DNA from: JAAUTY01 sp964397305
GTDB lineage: Bacteria; Cyanobacteriota; Cyanobacteriia; Cyanobacteriales; Spirulinaceae
DNA: 64,000 nt
Direction: 5' to 3'
Assembly (NCBI GenBank): GCA_964397305.1
Contig: CAYNIP010000007.1
Location: 62,001 to 126,000, forward strand
Positions 52,617 through 61,379 of this stretch are shown here, one piece after another. The notes under the pieces are model-generated. The model did no database searches, had not been told where the DNA came from, and was given only the letters and a program-made list of their open reading frames with translations. Every line of letters starts with the position of its first letter. Positions within the stretch are counted from its first letter, which is position 1. The translations under genes and the position numbers were made by a program.

Positions 52617-53480
52617 ATGAAGACGGTCCAAAAGTTTTTAATCAGCGCCTCGGCGATCATCAGCACCAGCCTTTTGGCGGTGGCTCCGGCCTTTGCTGCT
52701 TCGCTGACCAATATCCAGTTCAACACCAATGACTTCAGAACCTACTCTACGGATTCTTGGAGTGATGGCAATGGGACCGATGCCGTCAGCGCCCTGACTG
52801 ACGGTAGCGCCATCACCAACGTCGAGCTAGGCGTCAGCACTGAGAACCAAGTAGCGAATGTAGGTTTCACGGCCACCTTGGGCGTTCATTCCGTGGCGGT
52901 GGAAACCGTGACGGCGGCTGACTGGCAAAATGGCTTGGCGACCCAGTGGCTCGCTGACTTCCAAGCCGCCTACCCGGCGTTGTTTGCGGCGACGCTGCCA
53001 GGCGTGGGCAGCCTGGGTCAGGCGATCGCGGCTGAAGTGATGGCAGGTCCCTCCCGCGCGGGCGACCCCAACATCGGCAGCTTCAACCAGAACGACGAGA
53101 CTGGCTTGATCACCCTGCAAATGATCGGCCACTACGACGTGCTCAACGCCCCCTGGCTGCAAGCCGGCCCCTACGCGGCGATGGTTCCCATGGTTCGCAA
53201 CCTCCTCCTCGGCGAGCCGCTGCAAATCAGCGAAGTGGCGAAAGTGACCATTGACGGTCAAGTTCACTACGCCTACAGCTTCCAAGCGGCCCAAACCGGC
53301 TGGCTGGCCCCGGATGCCGCCGCGAACGATACCTCCTCCGGTACGGGCATTTATTCCTGGTACGTCCAAGGCTCCCTAGAGCCAACCCCGGAAACGGAAT
53401 CCGTGCCGGAACCCTCGCTGATGCTCGGCCTGGTAGCCGCCGGTGGTCTGATGGCTGCTGCTACGCGCCGCAAGCACTAG
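52617..53480 (+). CDS. PEP-CTERM sorted exported protein
   Basis: This is a 287-residue exported protein. It has a signal peptide (FLISASAIISTSLLAVAPAFA, cut after AFA; the run is given as its 20-odd hydrophobic residues only) and a C-terminal sorting tag: VPEP, then the span SLMLGLVAAGGLMAAA and the basic end TRRKH. Such proteins are processed by an exosortase and sent to the cell surface. The middle is asparagine/threonine/alanine-rich with no enzyme motif. A strong terminator follows at 53571. No exosortase gene is in the window. Confidence 0.88.
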   Translation: MKTVQKFLISASAIISTSLLAVAPAFAASLTNIQFNTNDFRTYSTDSWSDGNGTDAVSALTDGSAITNVELGVSTENQVANVGFTATLGVHSVAVETVTAADWQNGLATQWLADFQAAYPALFAATLPGVGSLGQAIAAEVMAGPSRAGDPNIGSFNQNDETGLITLQMIGHYDVLNAPWLQAGPYAAMVPMVRNLLLGEPLQISEVAKVTIDGQVHYAYSFQAAQTGWLAPDAAANDTSSGTGIYSWYVQGSLEPTPETESVPEPSLMLGLVAAGGLMAAATRRKH

Positions 53481-53570
53481 AGGCGAAACCGCTACGGTTC
53501 AGCTTGCTCTGAGTTGACGGACCCTGGACTGGTCTAAACCGAGTAAAACGATTGCCAAACTCACTTGTTA

Positions 53571-53592
53571 GGAGCCTGCGGGCTCCTTTTTT
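53571..53592 (+). terminator. rho-independent terminator of the PEP-CTERM gene
   Basis: The hairpin GGAGCC-TGCG-GGCTCC is followed by TTTTTT, 90 bases after the stop codon. This is a classic form. The interval 53600-53971 shows no other feature. Confidence 0.88.
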
Positions 53593-53971
53593 CGTGGCTG
53601 TTAAGTAGACCAGGGTTGATGCTGTAGACCATGTAACGAATCATTGCCACGACTGAATCCCTTTGTCAGCAAGAGTTTTGGGTTGATCAGCCCAATATTT
53701 CTGGTGCTGCAATTCTAGCCTGACCTACTTAGGGGAACTGCGGGTAGGGAAGCATCTCACTTGGCGGCCCTACGTTCCTGCGGCCCAGGCTAGGTCCTCC
53801 CCTAAAAACTCTTGTGTGTTAGAAGTTTGCGACTCTATTCAAAATAAGGATTTCTGAAAGACCAAGAAGCTACCGTTTAGTGGGTGCTTCATCGAGAAAA
53901 TATTAAACAATTTCACTTCCTGAGTTTCATACACAGCATAGAAACGCTGAAGACTTCTATCCTTCACGTCT

Positions 53972-54693
53972 TCATTGGGGGCAGGAACAACGAGATTGAT
54001 AGTGTCTGTCATCCGGGATTTCTCGGTAAATTTTTGAATTTAAAATGTTGGCCTCTTTTCTCACTTCAGTCATGATTCTGAATCGCAGCTTGACTGAGGC
54101 CGCCTCGACATTACGAACTTTACTAAAGCTATCGTGGTCTGAGAAAATTTCAGGGAGAAGATCTTTGACTGATTGCGTAACATTCAAACCACTATCCCTA
54201 AGCCTTTCATCCAAAACTTGAGCAAACGACCGTGAAATAAGCTCCGCCTCGGATATGGTTTCAAAGAAACTGCCATGAACCAGAACAACCTTCGTAAACT
54301 GGTGAAGATCACCCTGCTTTTTACGACCGCGAATCAAGTAGTAGACATCTCGGATTGGTAGTGAGAACACATACCTGATACTTCCATCTGCTCTCTGATA
54401 GTGCTTTGTTTTTTACGACCAACTATCTTGGCTATGCTCTTCTGACCTGCTGGAACCGTAGAATTGAAAGATGAAACTTGATAGCTATTACTATCTTTCA
54501 ATTCTATTAGTTCCCCGCCAGTGAACATCGGATTATCAGAATTGACTTTTACTGCCAAGTCGGGAAATTTCCCCTTGCTTTGACAAGAAAAAATAGACGT
54601 GTCAAAAGGGAAATTCTCAAGCTTATCGACTGTCAAGAATGATTCTTTTTGTCTCTCAAGAGATCGAAAAAAATGATAGATGGATTTGGTCAT
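53972..54693 (-). pseudogene. type II restriction endonuclease, broken by a frameshift
   Basis: Two frames overlap around 54334-54370. The N-terminal half (119 codons) begins MTKSIYHFFRSLERQKESFL and has a PD...ELK site (FPDLAVKVN, then GGELIELKDS), the PD-(D/E)XK nuclease motif. Its frame is lost after EVSGM. The C-terminal half resumes with SLPIRDVYYLIRGRKKQG. Restoring one missing base at about 54376 would join VSG-YVFSLPIRD into one ~240-residue protein. It lies 1 base after the methyltransferase stop, so the pair is a restriction-modification unit. It could be a true mutation or a sequence error. Confidence 0.7.
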
Positions 54694-54694
54694 A

Positions 54695-55606
54695 CTAAAC
54701 TAAAGCTGCTAGCTCAGGTATAACCAGATCAAGATCAGCATACTCAGTTTCTGATTCAACTGCTTTTGAGCATTCGCTACTCCGAGGGCCCCATATAGAA
54801 CTCAGGTTGTCGGTGCATAAGTAGCTCCGGTAGTAACGATCGACAGAATCTGCCGGGCGGATACTGGCTAGCCGGGTCTCAATACAGGTGACGTTTTGGG
54901 GATCTAGTTCAATACTAACGGAGTTTCGCTGGACTTGTTGGGCTACTACAGCAGTCGTACCAGTACCCGAGAACGGATCGAGAACTGTATCTCCAACCTC
55001 CGTCGAGGTCAGTATTATTCGCAACAAAAGTGCAATGGGGGCTTGCTGCTTGTGGAAGCGACTGCCATCATCATTTCTAATTGCTTCGTCACCCGCAAAG
55101 TAACCAGATGTCATTTCCCGAATGTCATCCCAAACATCGGTTACATAAATGCCATTCTCCCGCTTGTGCTTGTAGGTACTAGGCAAAGGGGGGTCGATCC
55201 TCAAACGATTGAACCTCCGAGGCCTCTGACCTTTGGTGGCATAGACAATGATCTGATAGGACTTGCCGTACCTTCCTTTGACCGGGACGGCGGAGGTGCT
55301 CTTCTTCCAGATAAGCATATTCTGGAATGTCCAACCAGCATTCAAGAGTGTTTGAATAACCCAATGGGCATTCTTCTCTCGCTGCATAAAGTAAATCGAG
55401 CCGCCATCTTTCGTAAGATCGAAAATTGATTTGCAGACATCGCACATCATGGCCCAGTAGTCTTCCTCGGGCATATTGTCATCATGCAAAGCATAATCTT
55501 TCTGCTGATTGAAAGGAGGATCTAGAAAGGAGAGGTCTAGTTCCGCCAGATCTTGTGACTTCAGTACCTCGACTGCGTTACCGCAGAAGACTTGTGACTT
55601 GGCCAT
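54695..55606 (-). CDS. type II DNA methyltransferase, amino-methylating
   Basis: This 303-residue protein has the catalytic motif IV DPPF (LSFLDPPFNQQKDYALH) near the N-terminus. The SAM site motif I comes later (TVLDPFSGTGTTAVVAQ), the order of beta-type N6-adenine or N4-cytosine methyltransferases. A variable central part (KGRYGKSYQIIVYATKG) is the likely target recogniser. It protects the host from the adjacent endonuclease. The endonuclease gene starts 1 base after its stop. Neighbouring DNA is more AT-rich than the window average, which fits transfer from outside. The target sequence is unknown. Confidence 0.9.
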   Translation of the reverse strand: MAKSQVFCGNAVEVLKSQDLAELDLSFLDPPFNQQKDYALHDDNMPEEDYWAMMCDVCKSIFDLTKDGGSIYFMQREKNAHWVIQTLLNAGWTFQNMLIWKKSTSAVPVKGRYGKSYQIIVYATKGQRPRRFNRLRIDPPLPSTYKHKRENGIYVTDVWDDIREMTSGYFAGDEAIRNDDGSRFHKQQAPIALLLRIILTSTEVGDTVLDPFSGTGTTAVVAQQVQRNSVSIELDPQNVTCIETRLASIRPADSVDRYYRSYLCTDNLSSIWGPRSSECSKAVESETEYADLDLVIPELAALV

Positions 55607-55684
55607 TTGAGCACGTACTGTTGGATTTCACCACATTAAGAGGCATGATAGCACAAAAATCAAAGAGATTAATACATTTGTTTG

Positions 55685-55726
55685 TTATCCACACTCTATA
55701 CACAAAATTTCCACAGGTATTCCACA
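55685..55726 (+). repeat. four DnaA-box-like 9-mers at 11-bp spacing
   Basis: TTATCCACA (55685), CTATACACA (55696), ATTTCCACA (55707) and TATTCCACA (55718) start exactly 11 bases apart, one helical turn. The first is the canonical DnaA box and the others are close variants. They lie in an AT-rich gap about 80 bases upstream of the methyltransferase start. They could be a small origin, plasmid-style iterons, or an operator for the R-M promoter. Confidence 0.55.
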
Positions 55727-55941
55727 GCGTGCTCTCTCTGTATATCAAGTTTTTGGGTATTCTAAAATTACCATGCCTATTTAGGTCAGGTCAGGGACTG
55801 GACAGAAGAAGCAGGAATCAGAGAGAGCTAAGTCGGCTCTCTCTGATTCAAGGGATTGAGGGTGAGGGCGGCAACGGGTTGAGGTTCTCCACCTTAACGC
55901 TGTTCTAAAGTGTCTCAAAATTGCTTGAAACAACCACAGCT

Positions 55942-57312
55942 CTACTCAAAGCGCACATAATGATCGAGATCCGTGATCGGCGGTTCTGGAAATTGGTGGA
56001 GCACCTGCCAAAGGATGGTGTAGCTGCCATCGGGGTGCTGGGCGACCGGCTGGAGGGCGAGCAGGAGATCGCTGCTAAACCAGTCCAGCATGGCACTGGC
56101 ATAGCGGCGGCGCTCTCGGGGGATCGGCTCCCGGTTCAGCACCACGGTCGGGAGTTGGTACTGCACCAAGCGCAAGAGATAGGTGTGATTGACCGTGAGG
56201 GGGAGGCGGCCGGGAAACGGCGGGGCAGCGGGGAAGCGGGTTCCGACCCCCAGCTTGTCGAAGAAGAAGGCCCGTTGATGGGCCTGGATCGCGGCCAAGC
56301 GGGGCGGGGGCTGGTAGTCCCAGAAGAAGGCATAGCGGCGGCGATCGGGGCGGAGCGATCGCCGCTCCAGCCCCTGGGGGCCCAGATCCGCGAGAAATCC
56401 GTAGCGGAGGGGGTTCGGGGCGATCGCCAGCTCCTGGTCCGCCAACACGAGAGCCAGCAACGGCGCATAGCCCGGTTGGCGGCTGGGCAAGGTCGCCAAG
56501 TCAGCGCTCTGAGTAACTGGCCGCAGGCGCAGGATTCCCGTCGCGCCTCGGGCGAGAAAGGCGGCATAGTCGGGTGCAGGGTCCACCGGCTCTGGGTCTG
56601 CCTCGGGAGCCAGGGGCGCAGTCGCCGTGGGCAGCAGGGTTCGCAGGGCCGCCAGCTCTTGGCGGATCGCCGCCAGCAGGGCGAGGGGCTGGGTCGGAAT
56701 GCCCTCGGCATCACCCGATTCTCGCTCGGTCTCGAAGGCCCGCTTAGCCGGTTGGCTAATCACGCGGGGGCGGGCGGGGGGAGAAGCGGGGAGGGGAATC
56801 TGGGGGGCGATCGCCGGGGGGGGCGGATTGAGGAGATCCTGGGGCGAGAGGCGAGGACTGCTCGGAGCCAGAGGGAAGGGACTGGGGCTCGGGGCTTGGC
56901 TGAGGGAGGCCGCCAGGGCGCGCCAGCGGCGCTCGGTTTGGTAGAGTCCACAATAGACTCGCTGTTGCTCCCGCGTCAGGCCTGTGACCGGCGGGCTCAG
57001 ACCTGGCAAGCAGAGGCGGTCGGGCTCGCGGTATTGATTGCGGAGGAAGCGCTCAAGGTCTGCGAGGCGATCGCCCAGCTCGCGCCGCAGGGCCTCCCGG
57101 GGGGCGGGATCAGGGTTGGCCCAAACGGCCTGGACGCGCTCGACCAAGGTGGCTTGGACTTCCAGGATTGGTAGAACCTGAGACCAAAAATTATCAAACT
57201 GGTAGGCTGGACCGCTGGCCTCAGCCTCGAAGTCGGCCCCTTGGGCCCAGCCCTGACCACCACTGCTGAGGAGGAAGGCGGCGACCCCAAAACTCACGGA
57301 CTGCCTGAACAC
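55942..57312 (-). CDS. secreted or periplasmic protein of unknown function
   Basis: This is a 456-residue protein with an N-terminal signal (VSFGVAAFLLSSGGQGWAQG, cut near WAQG). The middle is proline-rich and probably disordered (SPSPFPLAPSSPRLSPQDLL). The C-terminal half is a folded region with aromatic/arginine-rich strands (RRRYAFFWDYQPPPRL, YLLRLVQYQLPTVVLNREPI, SYTILWQVLHQFPEPPI). It matches no family I recognise. The start is a GTG near 57312. The gene is divergent from an EEP phosphatase. Confidence 0.7.
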   Translation of the reverse strand: MFRQSVSFGVAAFLLSSGGQGWAQGADFEAEASGPAYQFDNFWSQVLPILEVQATLVERVQAVWANPDPAPREALRRELGDRLADLERFLRNQYREPDRLCLPGLSPPVTGLTREQQRVYCGLYQTERRWRALAASLSQAPSPSPFPLAPSSPRLSPQDLLNPPPPAIAPQIPLPASPPARPRVISQPAKRAFETERESGDAEGIPTQPLALLAAIRQELAALRTLLPTATAPLAPEADPEPVDPAPDYAAFLARGATGILRLRPVTQSADLATLPSRQPGYAPLLALVLADQELAIAPNPLRYGFLADLGPQGLERRSLRPDRRRYAFFWDYQPPPRLAAIQAHQRAFFFDKLGVGTRFPAAPPFPGRLPLTVNHTYLLRLVQYQLPTVVLNREPIPRERRRYASAMLDWFSSDLLLALQPVAQHPDGSYTILWQVLHQFPEPPITDLDHYVRFE

Positions 57313-57425
57313 GGTGTTCTCCCCTGCGGCTGCTCTCCCCCATCATACCCTCCCGCTCTGCCCCTGTAAGCGGGGGATGTCGGCCGCCGGTTGTACACTG
57401 GCCCCGTCCCCCCGGAGCAAGCGGT

Positions 57426-58262
57426 ATGGTGCAGTCGATCAAAGTAGTAACCATCAATATTCTGTTTGACCTGCGCGACTGGCCGCGACGACGCGACCTG
57501 CTGGTGCAGGGGCTCGCGGCTGAGCAGGCCGATCTGATTGGGATTCAAGAAGTCAAGCTCCCAGAGAATAACGCCGCTTGGTTGGCGGAGCAACTGGGCT
57601 TTCCCTATGTCCAACTCGTTCCCTACGGCCCCAATGATGTGCCGAGCCTCCCGAACTATGGCAGTGCGATCTTGAGCCGCCACCCCTTTCAGCAAGAAGC
57701 CATCCTCGATTTGCAAAGCCAGGGCCGCTTTGCCCAGCGCGTGCAGGTGGAGATTGCTGGACAACCCCTGATTTTTTGCAATGGCCACTACTTTTGGTAT
57801 CCCGGCCCAGCCCCCGGCCGCCAGGCCCAGATCGCGCGTCTCCTAGCCTGGCTGGCGGAGCTGCCCCCGGAGTTGCCCCAGGTTGTGGTCGGCGACTTCA
57901 ACGGCGAGCCCCAGACTCCCGCGATCGCCCAGATGCGCCAGGCCTTCACCTCCGCCTACGCCGCCCACCACGGCTGTGAGCCGGACTACACCTGCCCAAC
58001 TCCCCTCGCGCGGCGCAACTGGCGCAAGGTAGTGCGGCAAGTATGGCTGGATCTGTTCTATAACCGCACCCTGCGCTCCTGGCGGGGCACGCTGGACTAC
58101 ATCTTTGTCAGTCCCACCCTCAGCGTCCGCGACTGTCGCCTGATCCTCAACCAACCCGCTCCGGGCAGCCGCCGGCTGTACCCTTCCGATCACTTCGGAC
58201 TCGCGGCCGAACTGGTCTGGTCCGGGGGCGATCGCCCAGGGGACAGCCGCCAAATTTCGTAA
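57426..58262 (+). CDS. endonuclease/exonuclease/phosphatase family protein
   Basis: This 278-residue metal-dependent EEP fold protein carries the family motifs KVVTINILFDL (N), IGIQEVKLPE (catalytic Glu), CNGHYFWYPG, VVVGDFNGEP (GDxN) and SDHFGLAAEL (SDH). There is no signal peptide. Substrates in this group range from DNA to phospholipids and sugar phosphates, so the role cannot be fixed. Its stop codon lies inside the NtcA-type site that serves urtA downstream. Confidence 0.88.
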   Translation: MVQSIKVVTINILFDLRDWPRRRDLLVQGLAAEQADLIGIQEVKLPENNAAWLAEQLGFPYVQLVPYGPNDVPSLPNYGSAILSRHPFQQEAILDLQSQGRFAQRVQVEIAGQPLIFCNGHYFWYPGPAPGRQAQIARLLAWLAELPPELPQVVVGDFNGEPQTPAIAQMRQAFTSAYAAHHGCEPDYTCPTPLARRNWRKVVRQVWLDLFYNRTLRSWRGTLDYIFVSPTLSVRDCRLILNQPAPGSRRLYPSDHFGLAAELVWSGGDRPGDSRQIS

Positions 58263-58300
58263 CCTAGATTACAAACCCCAGAGAATCCTAGCCCTAAGAT
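58259..58300 (+). promoter_or_regulatory. NtcA-activated promoter for urtA
   Basis: GTA-ACCTAGAT-TAC (58259-58272) matches the NtcA consensus GTAN8TAC exactly. 22 bases on is TAAGAT (58295-58300), fitting the TAN3T -10 box. Spacing is ideal for class II activation. It lies 100 bases before urtA and overlaps the end of the previous gene. Confidence 0.85.
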
Positions 58301-58400
58301 ACAGTGCCGGACTGCGTAAGCCGCCCAGGCTGCGCGTTTGGGTAGCGTGCCGTAGGCGTCCACGCGATCCGGGTAGTTGATGCGAGGTTAGTAGCACGAT

Positions 58401-59720
58401 ATGGTACAGCGACTTGGACGACGCAAGTTTTTGCTTTATGGCTCTGCGGCCCTGGGCACAAGCATTCTGCTCAAGGCCTGCGGTCCCGCCCCTGAGGGCA
58501 CAGCGGAATCTGGCGACACCGCAGCCGAAGCTGACAGCAGCGATACCAGTAGCAGTGGCGACACGATTAAAGTCGGCATTCTCCACTCCCTCAGCGGCAC
58601 GATGGCGATCAGCGAAACCACCGTCGTCGATGCCGAGAAGCTGGCAATTAAGGAAATTAACGAAGCAGGGGGCGTCCTCGGCAAGCAGATCGAAGCCGTG
58701 ATCGAAGATGGCGCCTCGGATTGGCCCACCTTCGCTGAAAAGGCGGCTAAACTGATCGACCAAGATGAAGTTGTCACCGTCTTCGGTTGCTGGACTTCGG
58801 CGAGCCGCAAAGCGGTGCTGGATGTGTTTGAGTCCAAAGACCATATGCTCTGGTATCCCGTCCAGTACGAAGGCCAGGAATGCTCGAAGAATGTTTTCTA
58901 CACGGGCGCGGCTCCCAACCAACAGATCGAGCCAGCGGTGAAGTGGCTGCTGGAGAACAAGGGCACGCAATTCTTCCTAGTAGGCTCCGATTACGTGTTC
59001 CCCCGCACTGCCAACACGATTATCAAGGAAATGTTGGCGGCGGAAGGAGGCGAAACTGTTGGGGAAGATTATCTCCCTCTGGGCAACACTGAAGTGACGC
59101 CGATCATCACCAAGATTCAGCAGGCTTTGCCCGATGGTGGAGTCATCTTCAACACCCTGAATGGTGATAGTAACGTCGCTTTCTTCAAGCAGATGCAAGG
59201 GGCTGGCTTGAACCCTGACAAGTACCCCGTGATGTCGGTCAGCGTTGCGGAAGAAGAAGTGCGCCAGATTGGCCCAGAATTCCTCGTCGGTCACTACGCT
59301 GCCTGGAACTACTTCCAAACCGTTGAGACACCGGAAAATGATGCCTTTGTCCAGGCCTTCAAAGCCGAGTATGGCGATAACCGCGTGACCAACGACCCCA
59401 TGGAGGCAGCCTACATCATGGTCTACCTCTGGAAGCAAGCGGTTGAAGAAGCGGATACGGCGGATGACCTCGAAGCCGTGCGCTTAGCCGCTGTGGGTCA
59501 GACCCTGGATGCCCCTGAAGGTCCGGTGGAAATGTTTGCGAACCACCACATCTCCAAGACGGTACGTGTGGGTGAGATCCGGGATGACGGCCTGTTTGAG
59601 ATTGTCTGGTCTACGGATGGTCCGGTGGAACCCCAGCCCTGGAACCAATATGTCCCGGAAACCAAAGGCTTTGCCTGCGACTGGACCGATCCGGCCAAGG
59701 GCGGCAAGTATAAGATCTAG
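58401..59720 (+). CDS. urtA: urea ABC transporter substrate-binding lipoprotein
   Basis: This 439-residue protein begins with a twin-arginine-like signal RRKFLLYGSAALGTS and a lipobox (LLKACG), so it is a membrane-anchored periplasmic binding protein. A low-complexity Ser/Asp/Thr linker follows. The urea-binding fold has VGILHSLSGTMAISETTVVD, FGCWTSASRKAVLDVFE, and LWYPVQYEGQECSKNVFY, all typical of UrtA. The promoter with NtcA site 0.1 kb upstream links it to nitrogen control. A 444-base gap with a MITE separates it from urtB, unlike the usual tight operon. Confidence 0.95.
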   Translation: MVQRLGRRKFLLYGSAALGTSILLKACGPAPEGTAESGDTAAEADSSDTSSSGDTIKVGILHSLSGTMAISETTVVDAEKLAIKEINEAGGVLGKQIEAVIEDGASDWPTFAEKAAKLIDQDEVVTVFGCWTSASRKAVLDVFESKDHMLWYPVQYEGQECSKNVFYTGAAPNQQIEPAVKWLLENKGTQFFLVGSDYVFPRTANTIIKEMLAAEGGETVGEDYLPLGNTEVTPIITKIQQALPDGGVIFNTLNGDSNVAFFKQMQGAGLNPDKYPVMSVSVAEEEVRQIGPEFLVGHYAAWNYFQTVETPENDAFVQAFKAEYGDNRVTNDPMEAAYIMVYLWKQAVEEADTADDLEAVRLAAVGQTLDAPEGPVEMFANHHISKTVRVGEIRDDGLFEIVWSTDGPVEPQPWNQYVPETKGFACDWTDPAKGGKYKI

Positions 59721-59858
59721 CCCCCTTGTTTTTCCCTGCCAGTCGGAGTAGAGCCCCTAGGGTGGAGGTGGGTTTTGAGCCCACCTCTGCTGTCCAGGGA
59801 CGAACGGTACAGCATTTTTCTTGCCAGTAGAGTACGTAGCCCTCACCCCAAACCCCTC

Positions 59859-59974
59859 GGATGCATCTCAATTAGGCAAGCTTACCCACTCTGCGAGAAG
59901 CCGCTGCGCGTCTACATCCCCCGGCCCCTTCTCCCCAGGAGGGCGAAGGGGAGTCTCCAAAGGGAGATGCACCC
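59859..59974. mobile_element. 116-bp MITE-like element, copy 2
   Basis: The element is bounded by GGATGCATCTC and GAGATGCACCC. It has the same length and interior as 18371-18486 in inverse orientation (TCTACATCCCCCGGCCCC, GGGGAGTCTCCAAAG). It lies between urtA and urtB and may affect readthrough or supply structure in the urt mRNA. The rest of 59721-60164 shows no gene. Confidence 0.6.
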
Positions 59975-60164
59975 AAACCCCTCTCTCAGAGGGCGCGGGG
60001 CTTTAGCTGTATTGCACTAGGCTAAAAATCGCTGTACCTTACTGGAGGCTCTAGGTTCTCTGTGCCTCTGGGATTTGATTGCAGGGGTTTAAGGGCAGAC
60101 TGCCAACCCCCCCCTCGCTTTGCAGGGACTAAGATACTTAACGTGAGTGAGGCTTTAACCCCCC

Positions 60165-61337
60165 GTGTTACTCCTCCAAGGTCTGTTTAACGGCCTCAGC
60201 ATTGGCTCCGTGCTCTTGATTGCGGCTCTTGGCTTAGCGGTCGTTTTTGGCCTCATGGGCGTGATCAATCTCGCCCACGGGGAGTTGATGATGCTCGGAG
60301 CCTACAGCACTTTTGTGGTGCAAAACGGCTTTCAGGTGCTTGGCCCTCCCTGGTCGAGCATCTACATTCTTGTTGCCCTGCCCGTTGCTTTTGTCGTCAC
60401 CGCTTTGGTCGGCTTGGCCCTCGAGCGCGGTGTGATTCGCTTCCTCTACGGGCGGCCCTTGGAAACGTTGCTGGCTACCTGGGGGGTGAGCTTGATCCTG
60501 CGGCAGTTTGTCCGCAGTGTGAACTGGCCCTTGGCGATTGGCTTGGCGACTCTCTGCCTCCTGTTCTTCGGCGGCTGGGTGCTCTTGGCGCGGTTGCTGC
60601 CCCTGGAACGCTGGCGATCGCTCCGCTCGACGGCCCTGATCAGTAATGGGGTGCTCTCCCTGGGGATCGCGATCGCCCTCACGGCAACCCTCTGGCAAAC
60701 CCAGCCCGCTGCCTGGGTACGGCCCTGGTTCGGCCCCCGCAATGTGGACGTGACGGCCCCGGCTTGGCTGCGGGGTGGCATTCCCGTGGGAACCTTCCAA
60801 CTCCCCTACGCTCGCATCTTCATCATCGTGCTCACTCTGCTCTGCCTGGCGGGAATGTTCCTTTTCCTGAATGGCTCGAACTGGGGTCTACGCATTCGCG
60901 CCGTGACCCAAAACCGCAATATGAGCGCCTGCTTGGGGATCAATACCGGCCAGGTGGATGCTCTCACCTTTGCCCTCGGTTCCGGCCTTGCTGGGGTTGC
61001 GGGCGTCGCGGTGGCCTTGCTCGGCTCGGTGGGGCCGAATGTCGGCCAGAACTACATTGTCGATACCTTCATGGTGGTCGTCGTCGGCGGCGTGGGGAAC
61101 TTGCTGGGGAGCATCATTGCCGCCATGGCCATCGGCATTTTCACTTACATCATCGGCTCTGGGGCGATCGCCCTGTTGCTCAGTACGGCTAACGGGCCCG
61201 ACGTACTCATTGAGCTCTTCAACTTCTTCGCGACCACCAGCATGGCCAAGGTGATAGTCTTTGCCGCCATCATCACGTTCCTGCAAGTTCGACCAGCCGG
61301 CATTTTTCCGCCCAAGGGGCGCACGGCTGAGCTGTAG
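60165..61337 (+). CDS. urtB: urea ABC transporter permease UrtB
   Basis: This 390-residue LivH-type permease starts LLLQGLFNGLSIGSVLLIAA and continues LMGVINLAHGELMMLGAYST, the classic NLAHGE loop of branched-chain/urea permeases. Cytoplasmic-loop residues NRNMSACLGINTGQVDALTF and the FMVVVVGGVGNLLGSIIAAM span follow. About 10 spans are present. It starts at GTG 60165, with no strong ribosome site visible. urtC follows 42 bases downstream. Confidence 0.94.
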   Translation: MLLLQGLFNGLSIGSVLLIAALGLAVVFGLMGVINLAHGELMMLGAYSTFVVQNGFQVLGPPWSSIYILVALPVAFVVTALVGLALERGVIRFLYGRPLETLLATWGVSLILRQFVRSVNWPLAIGLATLCLLFFGGWVLLARLLPLERWRSLRSTALISNGVLSLGIAIALTATLWQTQPAAWVRPWFGPRNVDVTAPAWLRGGIPVGTFQLPYARIFIIVLTLLCLAGMFLFLNGSNWGLRIRAVTQNRNMSACLGINTGQVDALTFALGSGLAGVAGVAVALLGSVGPNVGQNYIVDTFMVVVVGGVGNLLGSIIAAMAIGIFTYIIGSGAIALLLSTANGPDVLIELFNFFATTSMAKVIVFAAIITFLQVRPAGIFPPKGRTAEL

Positions 61338-61379
61338 TCCTGCCCCCCTCTATCCCCCCTAGCGCCCGCAAGACACCCT

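Noticed and set aside
55555..55908. Open frame across the methyltransferase upstream region
   Set aside because: It overlaps the start of the methyltransferase gene on the other strand and the box array; codon content is that of AT-rich non-coding DNA.
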